Below are positions 15,540 to 25,346 of a stretch of 36,195 nt of DNA, piece after piece. A program made the translations under genes and the position numbers. Every line of letters starts with the position of its first letter. The first letter of the stretch is position 1. The stretch spans positions 83,485 to 119,679 of the forward strand of contig DAONJL010000004.1 in the NCBI GenBank assembly GCA_035405645.1, read 5' to 3'. The notes under the pieces are model-generated. The model worked only from the letters and a program-made list of their open reading frames with translations, made no database searches and was not told the DNA's origin. The DNA is from DAONJL01 sp035405645 [NCBI: bacterium]. GTDB lineage: Bacteria > JAGOBX01 > DAONJL01.

Positions 15540-18500
15540 TTATTTAAATAATATCATTTGTTCTCTTAATTTTTCATTATTTGGGTCATCAGGTCTTAAT
15601 CTTATGTAATTATTCCAATAATACTTTGCTAAATAATAATCGCGTGCATTATACGCATATATATTTCCAAGTAATAAATATGTTTCTGCATCATCAGGTG
15701 ATAATTCAATTGTTCTTTTTAAATATTTTATTGATAATTCATATTCTTCCAATAATTTGTAAATTACTCCAATATTATAAAATAAATCAGGAGTATTTAA
15801 TTTTAATTTTTCTGCTTCAAGAAAATATTTCAATGATGTTTTGTAGTCCTTTAATTTATAATAACAGAGACCAATATTAAAATTATAAAGTGCTGCATTT
15901 ATCTCATTTATCACCAATCTATTATATAATTCAATTGCTCGTTTATAATTCTTATTTTGCATTTCTATATTTGCTAATAATTCAATCGCTTTGTAATAAT
16001 TTGGATAATCTCTTACTAAATTATTCAATAATTCAATACCTTTATTTTCATTTATATCAATATAATATTTTGCTGCTAAAAATAATATTTCACTATCTGT
16101 ACTTGCTTCTTGTAAAATTGTTGATATGATTTCTTGTAATTTCTCTTTTTTGTTTGTATCAATGAGTATTTTCAAATATAATTTTTTATATTTAATCTCC
16201 GAACTTAATTCTAATGCTTTAACAATATAAGAAAGCGCTTCATCATACCATTTCTGTTTATAATACAAATCACTTATTTCAAAATAAAAATCTGCTGTTG
16301 GCACAATTTCGATTGCCTTTTTTAATTCATTTATTGCTTCATTATTTAAGCCAAGATATTTTAATATTTTTCCTTTTAAAAAATAAGTGTACGCATCATT
16401 TTTATTATTTGAAAGTACAACATCAATGACTTTTAAACATTTTGGAAATTCTTTTTGTGCATAATATACTTCTATTAAACCATAATATGCATCTAAATAA
16501 TTTTCATTTAATAAAATTACTTTTTCAAATAATTCTCTTGCTCGGTTGTAATTTAATTTTATTAGTTCATATTTAGCGTTATAATAAATTACTCGCTCAT
16601 TATTTTTATATATATCATTTATTTCATTCAAATATTTTTCAACTTTGTATAAATTATTATTTTTCAAATAATAATCAATAATCAAAAGTGCAATTTCTAA
16701 ATTTTTATCAGTATTGGCATAACCATTTTCAACTAATAAAATTGCTTTATCATTTTCATTTCTTTTTTTATATATTTCATTTAATTTTAAATATGGTATT
16801 GGATTTTTCGCATTTATTCTTATAACACTATTATAATATTTTTCTGCATTACTAAAATCATTTTGTTCATAATAAATATTTGCTTTTAATAATAATAATT
16901 CTTCATTTTCTAATTTATCTAATTTATATGCATCTATTAAATTTAATGCTTTATTATAATTACCTTTATGATAATAATTCATACTCAATAAAATTACTGC
17001 TTCTTGATTATTTGTTGAATTTATTTCTAATGATTTAGTTAATATAAGTTCAGCTCTATTAAACCATTTTAATTTTATATAAATTCTTCCTATTGAATTT
17101 AACACACTACTATCTTCGGGATAATTATCATTTACATATTGATATTCTGTTAATGCTTCTGTTAATTTATTTTGTTCTTCATATATTTTTCCTGCTAATA
17201 ATCGTGCAGTTTTATTATTTGGTTGAATTGTATAAATTTTAAATATATATTCAAATGCTTTATTTATATTGTTTTGTTTATATTCAATTTCAGCTAAACA
17301 ATTTAATGCTGCTATATTATCACTTTGTTTATTTATTACTACCTGTAAATATTCTTTTGCTCTTTCAAAATTATTTTGATTAAAATATATTAACCCTAAT
17401 CTTAAATTTGCAATTATATTTGCTGGCTCTATCTTTAATATTTTTTCAAATAATACTCTACTATTTTCTAAATCATTTTTTATTAGATAAATATTAGCTA
17501 ATGCTGTTAATGATTTAATATCATTTTGATTTAATTCAAGTGCTTTAATATAGTTATTTTTCGCTTCATCAAAATTATTTAATTTTTCATTTATATAACC
17601 AATATAATAATAAATTATTGGATTTGATGGATTTAAATCACTTGCTTCAAATAATGCATTTCTTGCTTTATTAAATTCATTTTGTTCTATATATAATTCA
17701 GCCAATTTTAGAAATACATTTATATTATTTGATTTTATTGTTAATGCTGAATAATAATTTTTTATTGCTATTTCATATTGTTTTAATTCTTTATATATAT
17801 CACCCAATAAAATATATGCTTCCACAAAATCAGGCTTTAATAATATTGCTCTTCTTGCATTTTCTTCTGCTTTATAAAATTCTTTTAATTTAAAGTAAAC
17901 AATAGCAAGTTCAAAATTTGCATCTGCAAAATCTGGTTTTAATGATATTGCTTTATTATAATATTCAATTGCTTTTTGATAATTTACAAACTCGCCATAT
18001 TTTTCACCTTTTTCATTAAATAAATTCAAATTAGCTAATAATAAATATGCCGGCGCATAATCATTTTTTAGTTCTATTGCTTTTAATACATATACTTGTG
18101 CTTTTTTTAATGCAATTATTTTATCAATTACTGTTGGTTTATATTCATAATAAATTAATCCCAAATAATAATATACTTCTGCAATATTATCATTTATTTT
18201 TCTTGCTTTTTCTAAATACTCTTCTGCTTTTTCATATTTTTGTAATTTATAGTTAAGCAAGCCAATATTAAAATAAATATCAAAATTATTCTTTTCATAT
18301 TTTTCTGCTTCAATAAATTCTGATAATGCATTTTCATAATTACCTGATAAATAATATGCTTTTCCTAAAAACAAATTATATTTATAATTATCAGGATTTA
18401 ATTTTTTTGCTTTTAATAAAGCTGAAATTGCTTTTTCATATTTATTTAATACAATATATATTTTCCCAATTTCAAATAAACTATTTACATCATCTGGTTC

Positions 18501-19718
18501 TATTGATAATGCAATATTATAGTTCTCTTCTGCTTTTTCAAAATCATCTAACTTGATATAAATATCACCTAAATATGAATAAACTTCTTTTTTTTCTGGA
18601 TAATGTTTTTGGATAATTTTATAATAATTTAATGCTTCATCATATTTATTCTCTTTTTTGTAAATATTAGCTATATATAATAATGCATCATAATTCTTAC
18701 CTTCTTCTAATTCTAATACTTGATTAAAATATTTTAATGCATTTCTTGAATTGCCAAGCATATCTTCACATATTCCTAAATTTAATAATATTGAAGTATC
18801 AAATATTTTTTTTGAAATTAAATCTTCATAAATTTTTTTTGCTTCTGAAAATTCATCATTTTTAAAATAGTATTCACTCAATTTCTTTTTCACTTCAATA
18901 TTATCAGGATTTATTATCTGATAAGTTTTAAGTGTTTGAATTGAATTTTTATAATTACCCTTTTTAGCAAAATATTCTGCAATATATAAATAACATAAAA
19001 AATTATCACGATTTTTTTCTATCTCTTTATTAAACTCTTTTATTGCTTCATCATAAAAATTTTTCTGATATAATTCTTTTCCTATATAAAAATTTATAAG
19101 AGGTAAATTTGGATGTTCTGAATTTATCTTTCTTAAAAATGCAATTTTTTCAAAAAAATCTGTTATTTCAAATGCTGTATAAATTTTCTTTAATAATTCA
19201 TTTTTAGGAAATACTATTTTTTTCGCTTCATTATATTGAGCATCAGTAAATGAAATATTTAATGAATTTAATAAATTATAAATAAGTTCATCAAGTAAAT
19301 CAAAAAAATTATTGAAATTACTTATATAATTGTTTGAAAATTCAATAAAATCTTTTTCTGCATTATAATAATTTGAATTTAGTATAATTCTGTTATCTTT
19401 TATTGAATAATTTATGATTAAATAATTTTTTATTTTTTCCTTCTTATAAATTTCTTTTGCTTTTTCAAAATTATTTTTCAAATTTGCTAATTTAGCAAAC
19501 TCTACTTTACTTTTAAATAAATTATAAATCTGTAAATTATAAAACTTTTGCAATTTAAAAAAAATTAAATCCTCGATTGCTAATGAAATGTATTTATTAT
19601 CCGGTATATTATATAAATCCTGCACAGGAGCAATTATGATAGGCTCATTATTAAAAGAAAATAAAGATATATACAAACAAATAAAAAAAATAATAATTAA
19701 AATTCTTTTTCTAATCAT
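15540..19718 (-). CDS. Giant periplasmic TPR protein
   Basis: A 1392-residue protein with a signal peptide at 1-22 ('ILIIIFFICLYISLFSF'). Residues 25-175 look like an alpha/beta domain ('IEDLIFFKLQKFYNLQIYNLFKSK', 'YLIINYSIKDNRI'), similar in outline to TolB-N/CsgG/FlgO-type domains. From about residue 190 to the end it is continuous TPR: units such as 'YLGDIYIKLDDFEKAEENYNIALSIEPDD' every 34 residues or so, on the order of 30 or more units by length. No catalytic domain is visible. It is probably a large envelope scaffold. It is followed 9 bases later by thiD and preceded by the MEMO-family gene with 1 base between. Confidence 0.88.
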   Translation of the reverse strand: MIRKRILIIIFFICLYISLFSFNNEPIIIAPVQDLYNIPDNKYISLAIEDLIFFKLQKFYNLQIYNLFKSKVEFAKLANLKNNFEKAKEIYKKEKIKNYLIINYSIKDNRIILNSNYYNAEKDFIEFSNNYISNFNNFFDLLDELIYNLLNSLNISFTDAQYNEAKKIVFPKNELLKKIYTAFEITDFFEKIAFLRKINSEHPNLPLINFYIGKELYQKNFYDEAIKEFNKEIEKNRDNFLCYLYIAEYFAKKGNYKNSIQTLKTYQIINPDNIEVKKKLSEYYFKNDEFSEAKKIYEDLISKKIFDTSILLNLGICEDMLGNSRNALKYFNQVLELEEGKNYDALLYIANIYKKENKYDEALNYYKIIQKHYPEKKEVYSYLGDIYIKLDDFEKAEENYNIALSIEPDDVNSLFEIGKIYIVLNKYEKAISALLKAKKLNPDNYKYNLFLGKAYYLSGNYENALSEFIEAEKYEKNNFDIYFNIGLLNYKLQKYEKAEEYLEKARKINDNIAEVYYYLGLIYYEYKPTVIDKIIALKKAQVYVLKAIELKNDYAPAYLLLANLNLFNEKGEKYGEFVNYQKAIEYYNKAISLKPDFADANFELAIVYFKLKEFYKAEENARRAILLKPDFVEAYILLGDIYKELKQYEIAIKNYYSALTIKSNNINVFLKLAELYIEQNEFNKARNALFEASDLNPSNPIIYYYIGYINEKLNNFDEAKNNYIKALELNQNDIKSLTALANIYLIKNDLENSRVLFEKILKIEPANIIANLRLGLIYFNQNNFERAKEYLQVVINKQSDNIAALNCLAEIEYKQNNINKAFEYIFKIYTIQPNNKTARLLAGKIYEEQNKLTEALTEYQYVNDNYPEDSSVLNSIGRIYIKLKWFNRAELILTKSLEINSTNNQEAVILLSMNYYHKGNYNKALNLIDAYKLDKLENEELLLLKANIYYEQNDFSNAEKYYNSVIRINAKNPIPYLKLNEIYKKRNENDKAILLVENGYANTDKNLEIALLIIDYYLKNNNLYKVEKYLNEINDIYKNNERVIYYNAKYELIKLNYNRARELFEKVILLNENYLDAYYGLIEVYYAQKEFPKCLKVIDVVLSNNKNDAYTYFLKGKILKYLGLNNEAINELKKAIEIVPTADFYFEISDLYYKQKWYDEALSYIVKALELSSEIKYKKLYLKILIDTNKKEKLQEIISTILQEASTDSEILFLAAKYYIDINENKGIELLNNLVRDYPNYYKAIELLANIEMQNKNYKRAIELYNRLVINEINAALYNFNIGLCYYKLKDYKTSLKYFLEAEKLKLNTPDLFYNIGVIYKLLEEYELSIKYLKRTIELSPDDAETYLLLGNIYAYNARDYYLAKYYWNNYIRLRPDDPNNEKLREQMILFK

Positions 19719-19719
19719 C

Positions 19720-20574
19720 TTAAAAAATTACACCCATATAACCAACAAAATCAGAAGCAGCACCCTCAGGTAAAACATCATAACTTGTTTTATATTCTAC
19801 TAATGCGCCTTTTTTAATATTGAAAAAATGTGCAGTTGCAACTAACGCAGCAAGAGAACCAGGACAACAAGCATTATAATTTTTTTCTGCTTCTTCTATT
19901 ATTTTTTCATATTCTACATTTACTGCTAAATCAACTATTCTCTTATCATTTTGTTCCTTTACCCAACGAACTGCTTTTTCACCTATGCCTGCTGGCGTGA
20001 AACCAAAACGCATTCCATAATGAGTTAAATCTGTTGAACCAATAAATATAGTTTTATATTTTTGAGTTAAACTACTTGCTATTTTTCCTATTGAATAGGC
20101 TATCTGATTTGCAGCAACTCTTATTATTACTAATTCTACATCAGGAAAATAATATTTTATAAAAGGCAATTGAACTTCTATTGTATTATCACTACCAAAT
20201 GATTCTTCTTCACTTAATTCCTTTATCTGATTTTTTAATATTTTTACAACTTCATTATTTATTTTGATTTCGCCAAGCGGAGTTTCACATATATCAGCAT
20301 TTACTATTCTTGTCTTATAATTTGCTGGAAAATGACCACCATATAAAACAATTAATTCTACACCAGCATTTTTATTTTTTAAATTTTGAAAAACAGAATT
20401 CGCAATTGAACCTGAATAAAACCAACCAGCGTGTGGCACAATACCTGCAATATATTTTAAATTTTTATCATCAATTATTTTTACTCTTTTATTCATTTCT
20501 TCTATTTCATCGAGGCAATCTTGTTTTGTTGATGGATAAAATGAACCTGCAAGGGATGGCCGTATTTTTTTCAT
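19720..20574 (-). CDS. amrB: MEMO-family protein (AmmeMemoRadiSam system protein B)
   Basis: Start chosen at the ATG ending at base 20574: the upstream in-frame GTG (20581-20583) lies within the ribosome binding site GAGGTGAT. The 284 residues carry the family's conserved active-site-like residues: 'VPHAGWFYSG', 'LYGGHFP', 'GSTDLTHYG' and 'NACCPGS'. The fold is related to extradiol dioxygenases. In many bacteria the gene sits with AMMECR1 and a radical SAM gene; here neither is adjacent, although two B12-type radical SAM enzymes are in the same run. The biochemical role is not settled. It follows the pmbA-like gene by 17 bases. Confidence 0.92.
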   Translation of the reverse strand: MKKIRPSLAGSFYPSTKQDCLDEIEEMNKRVKIIDDKNLKYIAGIVPHAGWFYSGSIANSVFQNLKNKNAGVELIVLYGGHFPANYKTRIVNADICETPLGEIKINNEVVKILKNQIKELSEEESFGSDNTIEVQLPFIKYYFPDVELVIIRVAANQIAYSIGKIASSLTQKYKTIFIGSTDLTHYGMRFGFTPAGIGEKAVRWVKEQNDKRIVDLAVNVEYEKIIEEAEKNYNACCPGSLAALVATAHFFNIKKGALVEYKTSYDVLPEGAASDFVGYMGVIF

Positions 20575-20591
20575 AACTATCACCTCAATTT

Positions 20592-21899
20592 CTATACAAT
20601 ATTTATATCTTTTAAAACAATATATGGAAAAATCTTTGAACCAAAATTTTTTGTCTCTTTACTGATTTCTACAAGTTTATTTTTTAATACATCATAAACA
20701 TTAAATGCAATCATATTATCTTTTATTCGAAATTGATACTTATTATTTTTGAAATAAAAACCTGATTCTATAATTGCTGAAAAATCACCTGCAAGAATAT
20801 TACTCTGGCCTGCTCCTATAAAACTATCAACCAATACATAATTCTTTAATTCTTTTCTTATTTCTTCAATTGAAATATTAGATGGTAATATAAGAATATT
20901 GCTAAAACTTGGTGAAACTTTAGGACTTCCAAAACCATTACCTGTTGATTTTGTTCTCATTTTTTTCGCTGTAATTAAATCAAATATAAACTGTTTTAAT
21001 ACTCCATTTTTAATCAAGTATTTCTCACTTGTTAAAACACCATCATCATCAAGCATCGAACTTCCAATACAATCATCTAAATCAGGTTTTTCTATTAATG
21101 TTATTTTTTCTGATACTATTTGTTTATTTATCTTATCTATTAATGGCGAAATTTTTTTTTCTACATTTTTTCCATTTATTCCAATTAATATTGAACCTAT
21201 TAAAGAACCAACTGCATCTGGTGTAAAAACAACATTATATTTACCTTCTTTTATTTTTTCTTCTCTTTTATATAATTCCATATTTTTTATTACATTTTCT
21301 TTTATCTTATGAAGTTCATTCTTAAAATATGGATAAACATAATAATCTGAAATATTTATTATACTTGTATTTTGGATTTTTAAAATATTTAAACTGAATG
21401 AAAAACTTGAACTTCGCTCAAATATATTTAAATTATTTGAATTTATTGATAATGTTTCTGTCGTATCAGCAATAAAATCAATGTTAACTAAATATTCCTT
21501 ATCTATTTTTTTTATTTCTTTTATTATCTTATTTGCTTCTTTTATTAATTCATCCCAGTTAATATTATCTAATGAATGATAGTATTCTTTTATATTTATT
21601 TCTTTTTCATATTTTGGCAATTCAATATTTATTTTTTCACCAAATTTAGAATTAAATAATGCTATTTGAATTAAGTTATCAATATTATTAAAACCAGTTA
21701 TTAAACTATAGCCTACCTTACCATTTTTAAATAATCTTAATGAAGCACTATTTGCTTGTGTTGTTTCAAAACATTTTAATTTATCATTTTCAAAACTAAT
21801 TGTTCTTGAAAATGAATTTACTATATTAGAATTAAATTTATTATTCTTTAATTTTTTTGATAAATAATCACCGATTACAAATAATTTTTCTTTTTCCAT
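20592..21899 (-). CDS. pmbA: TldD/PmbA family metallopeptidase, TldE-like subunit
   Basis: Peptidase U62 family. The 435 residues have the PmbA/TldE layout: N-terminal 'SFENDKLKCFETTQANSASLRLFKNGKVGYS', a central linker, and C-terminal 'VVFTPDAVGSLIG', 'DDCIGSSMLDDDGVLTSEKYLI' and 'GNGFGSPKVSPSFSNILI'. No HExxxH zinc motif is seen, so this is the non-catalytic partner type. A TldD catalytic partner is not in the window. TldD/TldE degrade or mature small peptides such as microcins and antitoxins. It follows neuB by 5 bases. Confidence 0.9.
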   Translation of the reverse strand: MEKEKLFVIGDYLSKKLKNNKFNSNIVNSFSRTISFENDKLKCFETTQANSASLRLFKNGKVGYSLITGFNNIDNLIQIALFNSKFGEKINIELPKYEKEINIKEYYHSLDNINWDELIKEANKIIKEIKKIDKEYLVNIDFIADTTETLSINSNNLNIFERSSSFSFSLNILKIQNTSIINISDYYVYPYFKNELHKIKENVIKNMELYKREEKIKEGKYNVVFTPDAVGSLIGSILIGINGKNVEKKISPLIDKINKQIVSEKITLIEKPDLDDCIGSSMLDDDGVLTSEKYLIKNGVLKQFIFDLITAKKMRTKSTGNGFGSPKVSPSFSNILILPSNISIEEIRKELKNYVLVDSFIGAGQSNILAGDFSAIIESGFYFKNNKYQFRIKDNMIAFNVYDVLKNKLVEISKETKNFGSKIFPYIVLKDINIV

Positions 21900-21904
21900 A
21901 ATTA

Positions 21905-22915
21905 TTATTTTGTAAAAATAACTTCATCTTTTTGATAATTCTTTTTTGCTTTTTTATTTAGTATTTTTGTTAATTGCATTGGTTCTGAATCTTCAACATA
22001 CGGTCTAACAATTTTAATCTTGTCAAAAGTAATTTTCTCATTTTCAAGAATCGGTTGTGCTGTATAAATACTTCGTCTTGCTATTTTTTTCATTTCTAAT
22101 TCTTCTACAATTGGCTTGTTTTCACTATTGCCAATTGCTTGCTCTATTTCTCTCACTTCTGTCACCATCTTTTTAAATTCTGCTGGTTCCATTGATATTT
22201 TATTATCTGCATTTTCTAAATTTTTATTTATTGTAAAATGTTTTTCAATTAATTTTGCACCTAATGAAACAGCAATAACATCAAGCATATAACCAGCAGA
22301 ATGGTCTGAAAAGCCAACAAGACAATTAAACATTTTTCGCAATTTTTTTATCACTGCTAAATTTGCATTTTTATATTCAAGTGGGTAATTAGAAACACAA
22401 TGTAATAAAATTATTTTGTCATTATATTTTTTAATTAATCGCAAACTATTTTCTATTTCTTTATATGTAGCAAGACCTGTCGCTAAAATAATTGGTAATT
22501 TTGTTTTTGCTGCTTTTAATAATAATGGATAAAAAGTTAAATCACCAGAAGCAATTTTTATTACATTTACTTTTAACTCGTCAACTATGAAATCAAGTAT
22601 ATCAGTATCAAATGGAGTTGTAAAAAATTCAATGCCAATTTTATCACAATATTCTTTAATTTTAAAATGATTCTCTTTTGATAATTCATATTTTTTAAAC
22701 ATCTCATAAAATGAATGAGAAGGAAGAACAATTTTATCAGCAATAAAAGATTGAAATTTTACAGCATCCGCAAGTGCTTCTTTTGCAGCAGAAATCATTT
22801 CATAAGCCAGATTTATATTATTTAAAAAATTAAAACCAATTTCAGCAACAAAATAAACTGATGATTCTTTTGATATTTTCTTTTTACCTATATTAATCTC
22901 TTTTTGAAATTTCAT
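21905..22915 (-). CDS. neuB: N-acetylneuraminate (sialic/nonulosonic acid) synthase
   Basis: Condenses phosphoenolpyruvate with ManNAc or a related hexose to make a nonulosonic acid. The 336 residues show a TIM barrel ('VYFVAEIGFN', 'ALADAVKFQSF', 'FTTPFDT', 'VIKIASGDLT') with metal-binding His in 'GFSDHSAGY' and 'LIEKHFTI', and a C-terminal SAF (antifreeze-like) domain ('ARRSIYTAQPILENEKI'). The usual 'NHNG' after AEIG is replaced by 'NFLN'. It is probably sialic, legionaminic or pseudaminic acid synthase; the window has no NeuA or NeuC to decide. It likely supplies surface glycan together with the GT-C gene in the same run. Confidence 0.9.
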   Translation of the reverse strand: MKFQKEINIGKKKISKESSVYFVAEIGFNFLNNINLAYEMISAAKEALADAVKFQSFIADKIVLPSHSFYEMFKKYELSKENHFKIKEYCDKIGIEFFTTPFDTDILDFIVDELKVNVIKIASGDLTFYPLLLKAAKTKLPIILATGLATYKEIENSLRLIKKYNDKIILLHCVSNYPLEYKNANLAVIKKLRKMFNCLVGFSDHSAGYMLDVIAVSLGAKLIEKHFTINKNLENADNKISMEPAEFKKMVTEVREIEQAIGNSENKPIVEELEMKKIARRSIYTAQPILENEKITFDKIKIVRPYVEDSEPMQLTKILNKKAKKNYQKDEVIFTK

Positions 22916-22920
22916 TTTTT

Positions 22921-22930
22921 ATCCTCCTTT
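22921..22930 (-). promoter_or_regulatory. Near-perfect Shine-Dalgarno site of neuB
   Basis: On the minus strand AAAGGAGGAT precedes the ATG at 22915 by 5 bases. It is the strongest ribosome binding site in the minus-strand run and fixes the neuB start. Confidence 0.85.
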
Positions 22931-22936
22931 TAATTT

Positions 22937-25339
22937 TTAACTATCCTGTATATTTAATAATCTTTTCACTAATTTAACAGCTGAAATAGCATCTCTTGAC
23001 CAGCCGTCAGCATTTATTTCATCTGCAAAATTTTGTGTTGTTACTGCTCCACCTATAATTACTTTACTTTTGCAATTGTATCTATTTTTTAATTCTATTA
23101 TTTTAGGCATTTCAACCATTGTTGTGGTCATTAAAGCACTTAAGCCAATTATATCAGCATTTACTTCAACTGCTGTTTCTATTATTTTTTCTGCTTCTAC
23201 ATCTTTACCTAAATCAATTACATTAAATCCAAAATTTCTAAACATTAAAGCAACTATATTTTTACCTATATCATGAATATCACCTTTAACTGTTGCTAAA
23301 ATTATTGTTCCTAATTTCTTTGCTGCTACTTTCTCTAAATCTTTCTTTAAAAATTTAAAACCAATTTCAGTTGTTTCAGCAGCACGAATTAATTGAGGTA
23401 AAAAATAGATTTTCTCTTCGTATAATTCACCAACTCTATTTATTGCTGGTATAAGTAAATTATTAACTATATCAAATGCATTTATTCCTTTTCTTTGTGC
23501 TTCTATTAAAAGATTTATTATATTCTCTTTATCGCCATTTATTACTGCTTCTTTTATTTTCTCTTCTATTTTTTCTTCTATTGAAACTTTCTTTTCTATT
23601 TCTTTTATTCCTGTAAAATAATTTATATATTCTCGACAATTTTCATCTTTATTTAATAATGCATTTATTGCTTTTATTGTTTTTTGCATTACTAATGATG
23701 TTGGATTTAATATAACAGAATTTAAGCCATAAGCAATTGCGAGTGATAAAAATGTTGAATTTAATAATTCACGCTCTGGCAAACCAAAGGAAATATTGCT
23801 TAAACCAATAATAGTATTTAATCCAATTTCAGAACAATATTTTATTGTTTTTAATGTTTCTAATGGATATGCTGTATTTGAAGATACTGTTAAAACAAGA
23901 CCATCAACAATCATTTTTGTTTTATTGATTTTATAATCATCAAGTATTTTTAAAAATTTATCAATTAATTCTTTTCGTTCTTCAAATGTTTTTGTTATTT
24001 TCCTTCCACTAATAGGTAGAAAAATAAAATTAGCACCATACTTTTTTACTAATTCTAATAATTTAGTAAATTTTTCTTCTTCAAAATTTATAGAGTTTAT
24101 CAAAGCAATACCAGGATAAAATTTTAATGCATTTTCAATAACATTTATATTACTTGAATCAAAACATAAAGGAAGATTAGTGATACTAAATATATTTTCA
24201 ATAGTTTTAAGCATCAGTAAATTTTCATCTGCATTTGGCACACCAACATTTACATCAAGTAAATCAGCACCTGCTTCACTTTGTTCAATTGCAAATTTTC
24301 GCACTTCATTAAATACATTATTTTTAAGTTGTTCTGTTAAAACTGGTTTTCCTGTTGGATTTATTTTTTCACCTATTATTAATACTTTACTATTTTTTCT
24401 TAATAATATTGATTTTGTAACTGATGTAAAAGAAGTATAATCTTTTTTGTGAGGTATAAAATTTTTTTTATTACAAACTTTTTCTTTTATTAATTTAATA
24501 AATTCAGGTGTAGTGCCACAACAACCACCAATAATATTTATTCCAGATTTGATAAATTCTGGCACATAAGAAGCAAATTCTTCTGCACTTAAATAAAAAT
24601 ATGTCTTACCATCTTTAATAACAGGTAGTCCAGCATTTGGTTCTGCCATTAAGTACTTTGTTGAATATTTACATTGTTTTTCTATAACTTTTATCATTTC
24701 AGTTGGACCAGTACTGCAATTAGTAGATATAATATCAACATCTAATTCTTGCAAAGTAAATAATGCAGTAAGTGGGTCAGTGCCATTTAATGTTCGCTGA
24801 TTTTCATCATAAGTAAGTGACACAGCAATAGGAATTTTATCAGTCAATTCTTTTGCAGCAAAGACAAAAGCTCGTGCTTCCTGAATATCTGATAATGTCT
24901 CAATTAAAAGTAAATCAACTTTATTTTGAATAAAGACTTTTATCTGTTCTTTAAAAATTTCAATAGCATCATTTATTTTTAAATCACCAAAAGGTTCGAT
25001 AAATTTGCCAATAGGACCAAGCCCACCAGCAATAAATACATTACGGCCATTTGCAGCATTTTTAGCAATTTCAAATGCTTTATGATTAATTTCTTCAACT
25101 TTATTTTGAAGTCCAAATTCAGATAATTTCATGCGATTAGCACCAAAAGTGCAAGTAATAATAATATCAGCACCAGCATTAATATAATCTAAATGTATAC
25201 TCTTTAATATTTCAGGATGATTTATAGCCCAATATTCTGGCGCAATACCAGTTGGCATTCCTGCTTTTTGCAAAAAAGTCCCCATCGCACCATCAATAAC
25301 TAAAATTCTATTTTTTAATTCATCTAATATTTTTGCCAT
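22937..25339 (-). CDS. metH: Cobalamin-dependent methionine synthase, short form
   Basis: Makes methionine from homocysteine using methyltetrahydrofolate through B12. The 800 residues comprise a homocysteine-binding domain (1-290, zinc cysteines C208 in 'NCSTGP' and C273/C274 in 'GGCCGTTPEF'), a pterin-binding domain (318-575, 'IIGEKINPTG', 'DVNVGVPN'), a B12 cap (585-670) and a B12 Rossmann domain with 'DIHDIGKNIVALM' (His689 the lower cobalt ligand). The C-terminal AdoMet reactivation domain of E. coli MetH (about 1227 residues) is missing, as in many anaerobes, so reactivation must rely on a separate protein. MetF is not in the window. rSAM enzymes using B12 lie upstream and neuB follows after 21 bases. 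Confidence 0.96.
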   Translation of the reverse strand: MAKILDELKNRILVIDGAMGTFLQKAGMPTGIAPEYWAINHPEILKSIHLDYINAGADIIITCTFGANRMKLSEFGLQNKVEEINHKAFEIAKNAANGRNVFIAGGLGPIGKFIEPFGDLKINDAIEIFKEQIKVFIQNKVDLLLIETLSDIQEARAFVFAAKELTDKIPIAVSLTYDENQRTLNGTDPLTALFTLQELDVDIISTNCSTGPTEMIKVIEKQCKYSTKYLMAEPNAGLPVIKDGKTYFYLSAEEFASYVPEFIKSGINIIGGCCGTTPEFIKLIKEKVCNKKNFIPHKKDYTSFTSVTKSILLRKNSKVLIIGEKINPTGKPVLTEQLKNNVFNEVRKFAIEQSEAGADLLDVNVGVPNADENLLMLKTIENIFSITNLPLCFDSSNINVIENALKFYPGIALINSINFEEEKFTKLLELVKKYGANFIFLPISGRKITKTFEERKELIDKFLKILDDYKINKTKMIVDGLVLTVSSNTAYPLETLKTIKYCSEIGLNTIIGLSNISFGLPERELLNSTFLSLAIAYGLNSVILNPTSLVMQKTIKAINALLNKDENCREYINYFTGIKEIEKKVSIEEKIEEKIKEAVINGDKENIINLLIEAQRKGINAFDIVNNLLIPAINRVGELYEEKIYFLPQLIRAAETTEIGFKFLKKDLEKVAAKKLGTIILATVKGDIHDIGKNIVALMFRNFGFNVIDLGKDVEAEKIIETAVEVNADIIGLSALMTTTMVEMPKIIELKNRYNCKSKVIIGGAVTTQNFADEINADGWSRDAISAVKLVKRLLNIQDS

Positions 25340-25346
25340 AAAAAAA

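Noticed and set aside
20575-20583. GTG at 20583 as the start of the MEMO-family gene
   Set aside because: It is part of the ribosome binding site GAGGTGAT; the ATG at 20574 is the correct start.
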